In this document: positions 35,841 to 47,327 of the stretch, in pieces | Layout of the letters: every line of letters starts with the position of its first letter | How positions within the stretch are numbered: the stretch's first letter is position 1 | Source of the DNA: Trichoplusia ni | Taxonomy: Eukaryota; Arthropoda; Insecta; Lepidoptera; Noctuidae | DNA: 64,000 nucleotides | Direction: 5' to 3' | Assembly: GCF_003590095.1 (NCBI RefSeq) | Contig: NC_039478.1 | Span: 17,670,001 to 17,734,000 of the forward strand | The notes under the pieces: model-generated | What the model was told of the DNA's origin: nothing | The model's input: the letters and a program-made list of their open reading frames with translations, nothing else | Database searches by the model: none | Program-made: the position numbers and the translations under genes

Positions 35841-36191
35841 AAGAGCTATGGAACGCAGCATTCTTGGTGTTAGGTTACAAGACCGAATTCCGAACACCAC
35901 GCTGCGTTCCAAAACTGGGATTATAGACGTCGGCAAAAAGGCTGCCAGGCTAAAATGGGATTGGGCGGGTCATGTTAGCCGCATGGAAAGCAATCGTTGG
36001 GCCAAAGTCACCACACTATGGGAGCCAACGGATGGACGGCGTCGTCGTGGGCGACCTAGGAAGCGGTGGCGAGACGACCTTAACGCTTACCGCGCAGGCT
36101 GGTTCCATGCGGCCCAGAATAGAGAGTCGTGGAAGGATTTGGGGGAGGCCTTTGCCCAGCAGTGGGACACAGTGGGCTAGAGAAAAAAAAA
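35841..36191 (+). mobile_element. Extremely 5'-truncated RTE-clade retrotransposon 2
   Basis: This 351-bp insertion lies between perfect 14-bp target-site duplications. It has an intact C-terminal ORF2 fragment, a stop at about 36178 and a short A-rich tail (36182-36191). Confidence 0.85.
35842..36180 (+). pseudogene. RTE ORF2 C-terminal fragment 2
   Basis: It contains AMERSILGVRLQDRI (the conserved RTE motif after the RT domain), ARLKWDWAGHVSRM, RRRRGRPRKRWRDDL and a terminal LGEAFAQQWDT. This is the same C-terminal layout as the 23.8-kb copy, but from a different RTE family (only part of the residues agree). The catalytic domains are absent. Confidence 0.8.
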
Positions 36192-36205
36192 ATCATATTA
36201 CTTAT
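36192..36205. repeat. Target-site duplication, right copy (RTE 2)
   Basis: This is an exact second copy of atcatattacttat, directly after the A-rich tail. Confidence 0.85.
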
Positions 36206-39139
36206 TAATAGGTACATTATTTAACATAAGGACGCCCACAGGAAACCTATTTATAAAACCCAGGTCTATTGATAGATTGATATTATTGACACAAAAGATA
36301 TAGATTAAATAAACAATGTAATGTAATACCGCTTGGGAATTAAAGACGTCATACGACTTTCTAAGAATAATCTTAAGTAAATACCTGTATTGTGTAGACT
36401 AGAAAACCAAACAATTTGTTTGGGAATCTCATTTCCAAGCCGATTGCTTTTGATTGTTCAGCGAATTGTGTTTTAGTTCTAGGCTATTTATCTTACTAGT
36501 ATTTTGTACTCAGCTATACGACACATGCCCACATATTTTAATTAGGCAATTCGATAATGTGGTTTTTGTTTTTAAGAATTTTAATTTGATTAAATAGAAA
36601 ATATTTAAGCTATAGTTTTATTTTGTAAATATATTATAAAATTTTCAAATCAATTCTGCCTCTGTAAAGCAACTTCCAAATTATTTCTAACATTTAGTAC
36701 TTTAGTTTTTACATAAATCATTACCATACAGGGAACTCGGTCAACAGTCATTGCATAAGACTTTTTGCAAAGCTATCAACCTCCAGGATATTTTGCAACT
36801 TTTCAGAACACTGCATGCATTTGTCGGTCGGTCAGTGACTTCGCAAAGTTCTAAAAATAAACACTTTTATGACTAATCAATCCTACTTAACGTCAATTAC
36901 TTCACTATAATGGACATTAACTAAGCTTTCATTAAAGGCTGTCGTCTGTCGGATTGCTGAAGTAAGTCCTGGATACTTTGAAAGCTTTCATCTCAGTACG
37001 TGATGTCTATTAGTGAAATTCGCCGGCTCGAGTCGTTGTGTCGTGATGTTTGCTCAGTAGCTGCGAGCCTCAATTAGCGCTACTCAAATATGGCTGCCGC
37101 TCCTTGCTTGTTCGGATGAGGACATAGTAGCGCGTTAAAGCGGATTTAAGAAAATAAATTTAAGTATAAAAGCCTGGGTATGTTCATATTGAAATAATTT
37201 TTGGTAGTTTTGCACATAAATTATGACTTGACAATGTTCGTTTTTTTGTAGTTGTCCTTGTTGTTTTCGTATTTATTCTTTTTTGTATTATTAGTTTGAA
37301 AGTATAATATAAAAACACGGTGGCATTTCAGAAAATCGTAAATAGATAACATTAGAATTCCAAATTCTCGAAAAAATAATATTATCTAGCCCATTGTGTA
37401 GTACGATTGTAGTAGTAGGTATTAATTAATTCTTAACACGCTACTGCTCATTAGCAAGACCTGTTCCCGGTAAACTCGGATGCCAGTGTTTGCAATCTCT
37501 AGTGACGTTCTGATATAAAGTTACATTTTAATCACCCGCCCGTATTACTGACGTCAAGCCCTTTTTACGAAGCGTGATTTGACGTTTGGAAACATTACCA
37601 TCAGCCCTGATTCGTAACGAGGACCTTCGGGATATGGCGGCTAACGATTTTATTATTAATTGTGAAGATTCTCGAGAAATTTCGCTTCCTTAAATCATGA
37701 ATATGGTAGTAAGGCTTAAGAACTTGTAAACCCCTTGAAGTTATGCGTAAACTTTTTAATGCCAATGTTGCCAGATTGGCTGTTGAATTAACAGACTGGC
37801 TGAAACGTTATGAAACTTGTAATATACAAATTATACGTATGACATAAACCTGTCACAGTCAACGATTTTCTTTTCGAAAATAACATTTTTGACAGCGTCC
37901 TTGTCTTGTAAAAATACATCGCAATAAAGTTGCGTGTCACAAAAATAGGGATATTAACTATGTGCGAACCAATATTAAAATTAGTTTATTTAAATTTTGA
38001 CTCTGAAAGCTGGTATGAATAGTAATCGTAATTACTGAGGCTTAACTTTCGTTAAAAGCTAATTGGGTTGCTCTTTTCGTATGGTTAATGTACAACCAGA
38101 TGTCTGAGGAGCTGTTGGATGCTGGTAGTTATAATAAACCCTTGATATATTCTCAGGTGTGCCGGTTTGCTCCATACCATGTATTCCTAGCAATAAATTT
38201 AAGGCTATTACAAATAAATAAATGTAGTTACCATTCATAAAGGGACAATAAAATTGTTTGATATCTATTGTGATCACTTTCATCCCTTATTGCTTGTTGA
38301 ACATAAAAACACTATTATTGTGAAATAGAAGATGAAAACAGCGGAAGTTTCTCGGTACTCAAATAAATATGAGGCAGTCAATCGAATACATGTCAAGCCA
38401 ATAAGTTCGGGGAAAACGATGTATTGAGTTTCATGTTACAATGGGGTTTATGAACAATTGTGACAACAAAACTGTTAATAAAACGAGAAATCAAAGATAC
38501 ATTATATATGTAAGCATTTTAATGGTTTGAGGTATCGACCAGTTTAAGCTGAACTCTGAGCCTGAATGTATCAAGAACACTCGGAGTATAGGCATGCAAA
38601 CCTTTGTGTATCACGTCTGATTTTACCGAACTTAATAAAACAATGATGGTGTTGTTTAGATAATTCATAACACATCTACGAATAATATTAGAACAATACT
38701 AATAAAGTATTAGTGTTTTTTCTTAAGCGCCATCAACTTTTATATTTTAATTAAATAATTAATTCTACTAATTTCTTTTTTTCAAGCACAGTGGATTTGA
38801 ATTTAAATAATTCTTCAGCAATTTAAAATGAAATTTTTTTTGAAATTTTTTGTATAAATTTTATAAAAAAAAATTAGTGTGCCAAGTTAACACAAACACA
38901 AGTGTGTTTTCCGAGACGCTAATTACATGTCATTAATAAAAGCCACTTCGGGAATGCAAATGTTGAAGTTAACAAACTTGACAGCATATCACAAGATCTG
39001 AGGGGCCTCCTGGGGATCGTACGTAATGTCAAGTATACCTGGAACGAGGAAGCTTTTTACTGAGAACATGGCGGTAATGCCTGCTATCAAATACTTTTAA
39101 AAGGTAAGCTGTTCGGTGTGGACCTTTGATTTTTATAGT
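36206..39139. other. AT-rich intergenic sequence
   Basis: No supported gene. A slightly GC-richer stretch at 37020-37140 and another at 37440-37640 match nothing else in the window and carry no coding motif. Confidence 0.45.
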
Positions 39140-39458
39140 ACTAGCTGTTACTTGCGACTTCGTCCGCGTGGTATAAAAATATTAGATTGAACTTATAATA
39201 CAAACTAGCTGTTGCCCGCGACTTCGTCCGCATGGTTAAAGATATAACTTATGATTTTTACCCGCCCTGTTTTTTTCCAAATTTTTTATTGTATCTTCGC
39301 TCCCATTAGTCGCAGAGTGATGGTATATAGCCTAAAATCTTAATCGGTGAATGGTCTATTCAACACAAAAATATTTTTTCAATTCGAACCAGTAGTTCCT
39401 GAGATTAGCGCGTTCAAACAAACAAAAAAACTCTTCAGATTTATATATTAGTATAGAT
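39140..39458 (+). repeat. ACTAGCTG-headed dispersed repeat, with duplicated head
   Basis: The full copy is at 39204-39458. It starts actagctgttgcccgcgact, continues 'tcgtccgcatgg', 'ttagtcgcagagtgatggt' and 'agcgcgttcaaacaaac', and ends ttatatattagtatagat. A head-only fragment of about 42 bp (39140-39181) precedes it in the same orientation. Further copies are at 47.1, 58.0 (minus) and 63.7 kb. I recall Helitron-like Lep1-type elements with a similar head, but the assignment is tentative. Confidence 0.65.
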
Positions 39459-39961
39459 ATTATTTTGAAATAACTTCTGGCTGTCAAAAAATTTACAATT
39501 ATAAATATATTGACCATCCTAACTTTCGAGTTGGATCAAACTGCACACGGTGAGCAAATTTGATTAAAATTGGTTAAGTAGTCTAGGTGTCCGCAATATA
39601 TACCTATTCATATCTTAATAAAAGCTTGTGATAATTATAAATTTATTCTACTGTTGCAAGTAGGCTACCTAAATGTCAAAACACGTAAATTCAATTACCT
39701 TAACTCTATAAATAGGCTCAAATAATAGTATGTCTGTTGTCACTTGTAGTATGTAAGACCGAGGAGTTAAATGGAAGTGCAAGTCGATCAATTTGGAAGA
39801 TCAAACAATAGTGACACGTTAAACCCTCCGAGCGGGCGTTGTTTACAACGTAACTTGCCGAGTAGTGCCCACAGCGTTGGGGGGTTAGGTTTCAATGCAA
39901 CTGCAAAATAAAGACAAGTGATCGAAAGGGAAACTCGAGATGAGCAAATACGTATTTTGCA

Positions 39962-40090
39962 TGGTTCCGCATCCAATGGGTAAAAATGGAAACCTATTTT
40001 CAATGCTCCGCTGTCTGCCTGTCCATCACCAATCTTTTTCTCCTGAACCATGATAGCTTGATAGTTAAAAGTTGCACAGGTTCTGTTGCC
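39962..40090 (+). repeat. GGTTCCGTA-type dispersed repeat, 5' part
   Basis: It reads atggttccgcatccaatggg, 'ctccgctgtctgcctgtcca', 'tgaaccatgatagcttgata' and 'gttgcacaggttctgttgcc'. The same ordered phrases, diverged, occur at 46.4, 53.6, 54.7 and 60.5 kb. Confidence 0.55.
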
Positions 40091-40218
40091 ATAATTTGAG
40101 AAAGTTAATCGAGATTAAGAATGTTTATAAATTAGATGATTTAAGAGTCATCATTAAAAAAAAATAAGACAAGTTAGACTAATAATAAAAGTAGGATGTT
40201 CCAACTTTTTATCAATTC

Positions 40219-40295
40219 AGCCTATTAACGTCCACTGCCAGACATGGTCTTCCCTTACTCAAGTTGCACCACATCATCCAATTCCAACTTTTAAT
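40219..40295 (+). repeat. Degenerate lepidopteran repeat fragment
   Basis: It contains 'cagcctattaacgtccactg' and 'ccagacatggtcttccctta', a decayed form of a very common moth repeat end. It is too short to classify. Confidence 0.45.
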
Positions 40296-40764
40296 TATTA
40301 TAAATAACTTGTAAATAATTTATGTAGTACATGAAGAAATCAAACCGAAAATTCAATCTCGTATATTTTAATAGCCCTGAAATTGGTATTGATGACAAAT
40401 ATGTCGGTTCGAAATAAAATTTACATATTCATTAGTCTCGATTGGTCAGATAGGTACGTATTAATTAAAAACCTTTTTGATATGTAGGTCAAATCAACGA
40501 CAAAATTAACTGTTTTCACGGCTTAATAAAACACCAGATTTACGAAATACGAAATACATCCGCCCGAGGATTGGGTTAACTTGGTTTCGCATTTTATTAC
40601 ATGACTTGTTTTTGATGTTCATTTAAATTGACAAAATTTATGGTTTCGTTTTATTTACTACGGTCTACAAAGATAGCTATTTATAAACGGTAGCACTATG
40701 CCGAAACACTTATGTGCCCAGTATGCTAGGTGTTCGGTTTGCTACGATTTTCAACTTGATTCAA

Positions 40765-40945
40765 ATATCCGATTTACTACGAATTAGTAATGTGCTACGC
40801 GATTCAACTTAGTTCAATTGACTGCTTTTCTACGAAAGTTTAGCCCAGTTTGCTTATTGTTATAAAATATTAAATAATATCAATTTTCAACTTTTGTACT
40901 TATTGCCGATTTGCTACGAGTTAGTAATTTGCTACAAACTTCTAG
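40765..40945 (+). repeat. Pair of degenerate direct repeats (gctacga)
   Basis: The phrase ccgatttactacgaattagt-aatgtgctac (40774-40799 region) recurs as ccgatttgctacgagttagt-aatttgctac at 40908-40937. Further single gctacga/ctacgaa motifs lie between and before them. The repeat has no known counterpart. Confidence 0.5.
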
Positions 40946-41384
40946 TTTAGCTGTCCGCTTGCTCATTTTATAGAAAACATTCAAATTAAGGTCGCAAACA
41001 TACACAATTCATCCTAGTCCCGTATAGGTTAATTTCAAAGCAAAATATCTTAGCTGAACATTCATCAAGAAAACGAAACATACACAAACAAAATGACTTC
41101 TAACTCACAACAAAGCTTTCGTTTCAACATGTTACATTCCTAGTTTGTAGTTCGTTTGTATCTAAATAATTTTGACAGTACGTGCGAATATGAAACAGGT
41201 AAAATAACGTACAGAAGGTACAAGAACAGCAGTCGGATAAAACACTGTTCGGGCGCGAATATTGGGCAATATAGTTATAATTACATATATGCCCAATTTT
41301 TATTTCTTTATTATTATGTTAAAAGCATTTATCCTAATTTAATATTCCTTTCAGATCACTTCTTTCAGTTTCTAACCTCCGACG

Positions 41385-41520
41385 CAAAGAAGGAGGTTTT
41401 ACATGTCTACCTATCTGTCTATGGCACCATAGCTCCCAAATGGAGGGGTTTCAATTTATTTGGTTTTGTATTAAGGCTGAATTATATAAAATATCTGAGT
41501 GGGGCTTTATTTTTTCTTTA
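41385..41520 (+). repeat. Degenerate repeat related to 22.7 kb
   Basis: It shares 'ctatctgtctatggcaccat' and 'agctcccaaatggaggggtt' in order with the 22.7-kb repeat type. An open frame of 121 codons crosses it but has no domain and begins in unrelated sequence. Confidence 0.4.
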
Positions 41521-41807
41521 AATCAAATATAACAAAATCAAAACCAAATGCATGCTGATTAAACTTAAAAATACCAAATATCACCCATCACAAAATTATA
41601 GGGCACTTTGCACAGCACGAGAGTGAATTTATGCAGAAAACGCCGTTATTAATTAGGTCAGTGATTGTGGGGCTGCCATGAAGAGAATCATTAGGAACCC
41701 TCTGGTGGCTCGTTAGTTAATCTATAGCATTTGCTCGATACAGCTCAGTGTGTGCTAGAGCTGTATCGAGTATCGAGAGTAAGTATCGAGTAAATATTAA
41801 CTATATG

Positions 41808-42077
41808 ACTGGCCTGTTGGTCTTGTGGTTAGTGACCCTGACTGCTATACCGGAGGTCGTGGGTTCGATTCCCGCCCAGGACAAATGTTGTGTGATGAGC
41901 ACGATCTTTTGTTCTGTGTCTGGGTGTAATTTATCTATAATATGTATATATTTAGAAATATATAAGTAAGTTTATCAGTTGTCTGGTTACCATAACACAA
42001 GCTCTGCTTAGCTTGGGATCAGATAACCGTGTGTGAGTTGTCCCAGGATATATTATATTATTATATTATATTATATT
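41808..42077 (+). repeat. tRNA-derived SINE, near full-length
   Basis: The head contains an A-box-like tggttagtgacc (41826-41837) and a perfect-looking B box ggttcgattcc (41862-41872). It is followed by 'gcccaggacaaatgttgtgt', 'gatgagcacgatc' and 'cataacacaagctctgctta'. The copy ends in an (ATATT)n tail at about 42048-42077. It is a mobile pol III-type repeat, not a functional tRNA: the region does not fold as an intact cloverleaf with matching acceptor arms that I can see. Confidence 0.75.
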
Positions 42078-42756
42078 TCGTTACTTTTCAGTTCGTTGAA
42101 ATTCATCTCATGGTGAATTATATTCCGCAGCTCCTGAAATTGTAATTGCAAATTTCTTCAATAGCGGTATCTGAAAAAAGATAGGTATTTCCAAAATATA
42201 GATGTTGTATTTAACAGACTAAGTTGTATAAGAAGAATATTGAGAAATTGTAAGAAATAACACAGAAAAAAAATATCATCCATTCTCTCGCTTTTCACAA
42301 CTTACGTTCGTTTCTTGCAATGACTACTAGATCTCAAACACTATTCAATAAGACTACTAATTAATCCAGTCTCTATTTATTCTAGCTACTTCAACATAAA
42401 GACGCTAGACTAAGTAAAACTATTTGAACAACCTTAACTATTCGTTTGTCAACGTTTTCGCTAGTTAACAAAACATTTCGAGTAACAACATTCGTTGTGA
42501 GAACAAAATACTAGTTTCGCAACACGAGATGAAATGGTAATACTAAAGTGACAACATTTATCCAGGCATGTAAAGCAGCTAGCTGTTGTGCAAAACGGAT
42601 AAGTTACGAAATACATTTTTTTTTTTTTATTTTAGGAGAAACTCTCCTGCCTCTTGTTTTGACTGAGAACGTACAGAGAGGCATGCAAAGACATGGAAGC
42701 GTTTTCGCTTTGACAAAGCAAGGAACAATTCAAAACGTTTCGCAAATCCACAAAGA

Positions 42757-42860
42757 ACGAATAGCCGAGTGGTGTAAGTCACCACACCAAATCCAATGTG
42801 CGTAACGTGTTGCATGTGCGATCCCCCGACCACACAAGGATTAATTCCAGAGTGCCGAAG
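42757..42860 (+). repeat. tRNA-derived SINE copy, degraded
   Basis: It reads gaatagccgagtggtgtaag, 'tcaccacaccaaatccaatg', 'gcgtaacgtgttgcatgtgc' and gatcccccg. This is the same head order as at 26.6 kb. Confidence 0.5.
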
Positions 42861-42931
42861 TCGTTTTTAAAAGAAAATGAAAAAAATAAAAAAAGAATGA
42901 AAAGCTCTTTTTTACTTACACTATGGCTAAG

Positions 42932-43035
42932 ACAAGACAGATTACAGCTCGAAAGCGAGACGGTTTACCACACGGTGCATAGCACCATCTCGTTTCAATA
43001 ACCACAATGCTTTAACGAGCTGTAATCTGTCTTGT
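42932..43035. repeat. Nested palindrome containing small palindromic repeat copy 4
   Basis: The outer arms 42932-42951 and 43016-43035 are perfect 20-bp reverse complements (acaagacagattacagctcg). Directly inside the left arm, gaaagcgagacgg pairs with ccatctcgtttc (about 42987-42996). These inner ends match the terminus of the palindromic repeat at 33.2 and 50.1 kb. Confidence 0.7.
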
Positions 43036-46000
43036 GTGGTGCCAAGTTATCACCGTAGCAAGTAAGTTACGACATAAAACATACAAAATTCACCAAATTT
43101 ATACGTCAAAAAGTTTGTATAACTCATTGATTCAATTACGAGAACTCATCACGTGATTGGGTTTGGTATCGCCTTACAAAGCCCGCTCGGGTACATATCC
43201 CGCACCGACGCGTATAATCAAGTTAATCTTTAATTATCTGGAAACCAGTCGTCGCTTTTCCTTCGCTATTGAGTTAATCGCTCTCTCTGGCGTTTATGTT
43301 ATGACCCTTTTCAACTTACTTTAGATGTAGAAGGGATACTATAGAAGCACTTGACTTCTGAGGAAGATATTCATTGCTGCTTTTGTGTCAGACATTTGAA
43401 ACGTATTTGACGATATTTTATAGAAAATATCGGATAAAATCTGCGCATTTTAACAGTTTTTGCTGCACACCTGTGATTTCGTCATTTTAACGTTTCTTAA
43501 GCGCTTTTTTTAGGCCTGCAAAAACAGTTTATGGTATCTCCATACGCACTCACTTTTTCATTAATTCCCAACCGACAATACTCTAACAAAAAGTACCATG
43601 TTATGTGGATTCACTTTTTTATATGGGTTCACAGTTCGCACACAATTGAATAAATTCATACGCCTGATAATGAGTGCATTATCATCCAATCCCAAAAATA
43701 TTGGAAACATTATAAAATAAATGACAGAATTTAATTTAAAAAAAAACGACTTTACTAAAAAAAATATTATTACTAAAAAATCCGAGTCTAGTGGAGGGTT
43801 TCACAAAACCTAAACTCACGTATTTATTTTTATACAGACAGAAAAAAAAACAAAGTACCTACAAAAGCCCATATTTATAAAACAAGAGAATGACTACAGC
43901 GATAAACGCCCCTAACAGATAATCGATTTAACTCAATAAAACGGTACGTGACTATGTAAGAAAAGTTCGTATTATCATTGAACAATTCAATTTAATCGTT
44001 TCATTTCATTTCATGCTTGTGCATCGTATAATTGGTTCAGTCGACCAATAATCATGCCGCTGTAAAATAATTTTAAATCAAAAGAGGCTTGGGAGAGACA
44101 AAGGATACTAGTTTTTAATTCAATTAAATTTGTTACGTGAACTTACCAACTTAAACTTTTCCGTTAGGCCTTTTGTAACGAGGTACCACCCGTCTCCAAT
44201 ACCTAACGGTCCAGAAACCAGCGACGACCTATGAGTTTTATAAAAAAATTTGGACATTTGGAACGCATATAGCATATTATAGAAGTATAAACAGACCAAA
44301 AATAAACAGAAAAAAGACAAAATGAAGGTAAAATAAATGTGTCGCAGAAAAACAACAATATTTTATACCTCTCTCGTATATAAATAATTGATCCGCTGAC
44401 TTATAAATAATTCGCTCTGTATACTGTCATTAATCCAAACAAAGCCGAAATATAATATTTATGTTACCCAAAAGTTTTTGCCCAGATTATCAAATAAAAA
44501 TCAGAGGGCTGAAAGAGCCTTGCAAACAATAAAGGCCGTGGACCCGAATTTACACAAAAAGGATTATCAAACTCGACCAATAACCGATCGGCGGCTGAAC
44601 AACTTTTGTTAATCTATTTTAGAAGCTGCGATCGGTTCTCAAAACGAAAAAAGCTGACCAGCCTGTATATAGGGTATTGCGGAGTGAATCAATCATTCGG
44701 GAACATCCAGTCTTTGCGGTCAGTGTAGGTTGTGATAGATACGATGACTTCTAGAATGTTTGAGTTGTATTTGAAGATAAAAGGGTAAAGGGTGCATGGT
44801 CAATGCTAAACCTCTAACTGGCTCTACATAAAGAGCTCAGTTATAGTTGTATATTTGACCTTTTTTAAATTAAGTTCCAACGTAGATGCCAAGAGACAAC
44901 CAGGCCATTTTTTTATTTTTTATTCATAATTAACATTGATTGTTGCTCACATGTATTTATCGGGATCGCACGACTAGTTTCGGAACCAACCATCAAGAGA
45001 TCACACGGCGGCGAGGTCACGACACACTGACTATAAAAATTACTTACTGTATAAACAGGATTTTAATTTACGTAATCATATTTAGGTAGCAGTATCACAC
45101 CTAATTAACACAAATTTAACGTACTAAAAATATAACCTCGTTACAATTTCACCGCTGTAAATAAACGTGGGCCTACATAATTTCACATTCCAAGCAAGCT
45201 ACATCTCGGTAAATATGAAATTTTAATTACGCTCCGAATAATAATTAAAAGTCGACGCTTTGTAATGGGTCACGTTCACTTTACTAAATGTTTTACGGGA
45301 CGTTGGACCACGTGGTAATACTTCAAAATGGTTTGTTATTTGATCGTAACTTGACATAGAAAATATTTAAAACAACAATATGGAAGCAACTGAAAACTTT
45401 TCTTTTAAATTTGATACCGGGATAAAATTAAAGACAAAGATTATTTCACAGAATATCAGTCATCGATTTCTAACACTGCCAAACACACATAATGTTGTTT
45501 GTTAAGATCATGCTTGGTCAGGTCCTACAATACAGGATTTAATTTTATAGGATCTAGGACCCTAACCAAAAATGTAAAATGTTTTCTTACAGTAAACATT
45601 TTCATTTTTCATAATGTAGGTACATCTCACATGCTGACTGTTTTGAAAATCCAGTTACCAAAATGTAATTCCTTTATGTAACTCCATTGGGCTGAAGTTT
45701 CCAGATCACAGGCTCACAAAAGAATTACCATTCACAAGGATTACAATACATTAAGTTATATCTTAGTGACCGACGTCCAAAGAAATCTCATTTGTACCAA
45801 AGCTTACTTATTTATAACGAAAGCAAATAACAGTCTTTTCAGGCTCAGACAAAATAACCTTAAAATATCGAATCCTGTCAAATTTGTGGGAGATCAGACA
45901 AAAACCAGGCTTGTTCGATTAGAAAATATTGAAGCGAAAATGTTTTTTATTAATATTAGTTGTAAGACCGAAGCTTAGCTTTCTTTATATTTGTTGTACG

Positions 46001-46420
46001 GTATAATTTTTTGCTTAAAAAATGGAATAAAAAGTAGAATTCATTTAATTTACTCTATTCTACTAACTCTATAACACTAAACTCTGGAAAATAAGCTTAT
46101 TTAAAAAGCCCAATCAGTTAAAATGAATACAATTAAGTTTTCTAAAGAATCAGATTCTGTTTGCTACGACCATCGAAATCGATTGAAAAGGAATAGAATC
46201 CGATTGGCAGCAAATTAATAAGAATAAATTAATTCGCTATCTAGCTACTTCAATGGCAAAAAAAAGTAAGTTGGAAGACGAAAGTCATAACTTTAGAATT
46301 ATTCAGAATTAGGTCGTCTAAGAAAATGAATGTAATTACAAGAACACATAACAAATATGCATTCAATAAAAAAGTAGAGAGAGACAAAAACACTAGAGCA
46401 GTATGCAAGTTCCTTTTTAC
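43036..46420. other. AT-rich intergenic sequence
   Basis: No gene or RNA is supported. Short open frames start at non-ATG codons or lack motifs. Confidence 0.5.
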
Positions 46421-46755
46421 GGTTCCGTACACAAATGAAATTAATCACTGAATGGAATTCTGTAACTGAGGGACCGCTATCCGTCCGTCTGTCTATCTGT
46501 CTGTCTTTCTGACCGTTCGTCACCACACTGTCATTAACCGTGGCAGCTTGACAGTTTGAATTGTCACAGATTATGTATTTCTCTACCTCTTTAAGAAACA
46601 AGTACAAGAAATAAACATCGAGATTTAGAAGTATAAATCGAAACATAAATCTGTTGGTGCTTTGTTACCCAACCGATTTGTTTTCTCTTTAACCTTATTG
46701 TACGGAACACTTTTGTGTCGTGAGTCCGACTCGCAGCTGACCGGTTTTATTTTTT
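46421..46755 (+). repeat. GGTTCCGTA-type repeat, complete but diverged
   Basis: It begins ggttccgtac, has a (GTCY)n stretch at about 46480-46510 and passes through 'cagtttgaattgtcacagat'. It ends tgagtccgactcgcagctga-ccggttttat. The end signature is the same as in the 60.5-61.3 kb element. Confidence 0.6.
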
Positions 46756-47070
46756 CTTCTATTCTACCAAGATGCTATTAATTAACGATCGATGAGAAAC
46801 TTGCTTATTTCGCTGCTGTAATCGAAAACATATGCAATCAGTACCTAAGTTCAAGCTTGCCTTTTCCTTCCCGGAACCAATTCGAAGTTTAAAATTGCCA
46901 TCCATTATGTACGACTCAGCCGAGTACAATGAGATCGAAAAAGTTCTAATACAATGTCTCAATAAACTTTAATAAATACTACTTTCGAGCATAGTTCGAC
47001 AATTGGACGTAGTTATGCAAACTAGAACCAACCCACACTTTGAGTGAAATTGAGTTATATATATATATAG

Positions 47071-47327
47071 ACTAGCTGTTGCCCGCGACTTCGTCCCCGT
47101 GGGTAGAAGATATAAGTTATGATTTATACCTGCCCTGTTTTTTTCACCATTTCCATTGTATCTTTGCTCCTATTAGTCGCAGCGTGATGGTTTATAGCCT
47201 AAAGCCTTCCTCGATGAGTGGTCTATTCAAAACGAAAATAATTTTTCAATTTGGACCAGTAGTTTCTGAGATAAGCGCGTTCAAACAAACAAACAAACTC
47301 TTCAGCTTTATATATTAGTATATAGAT
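47071..47327 (+). repeat. ACTAGCTG-headed dispersed repeat, full copy
   Basis: It starts actagctgttgcccgcgact and ends ttatatattagtatatagat. It sits next to an (AT)n run at 47056-47069. It is close to the 39.2-kb copy over its whole length. Confidence 0.65.

Noticed and set aside
41808..41890. Possible tRNA gene
   Set aside because: A and B boxes are present, but it is the head of a dispersed SINE with the same body as 33228-33445. I see no intact acceptor stem.
44660..44740. TATA-like promoter at tgtatataggg
   Set aside because: There is no initiator at the right distance and no exon downstream; such motifs are expected by chance in AT-rich DNA.
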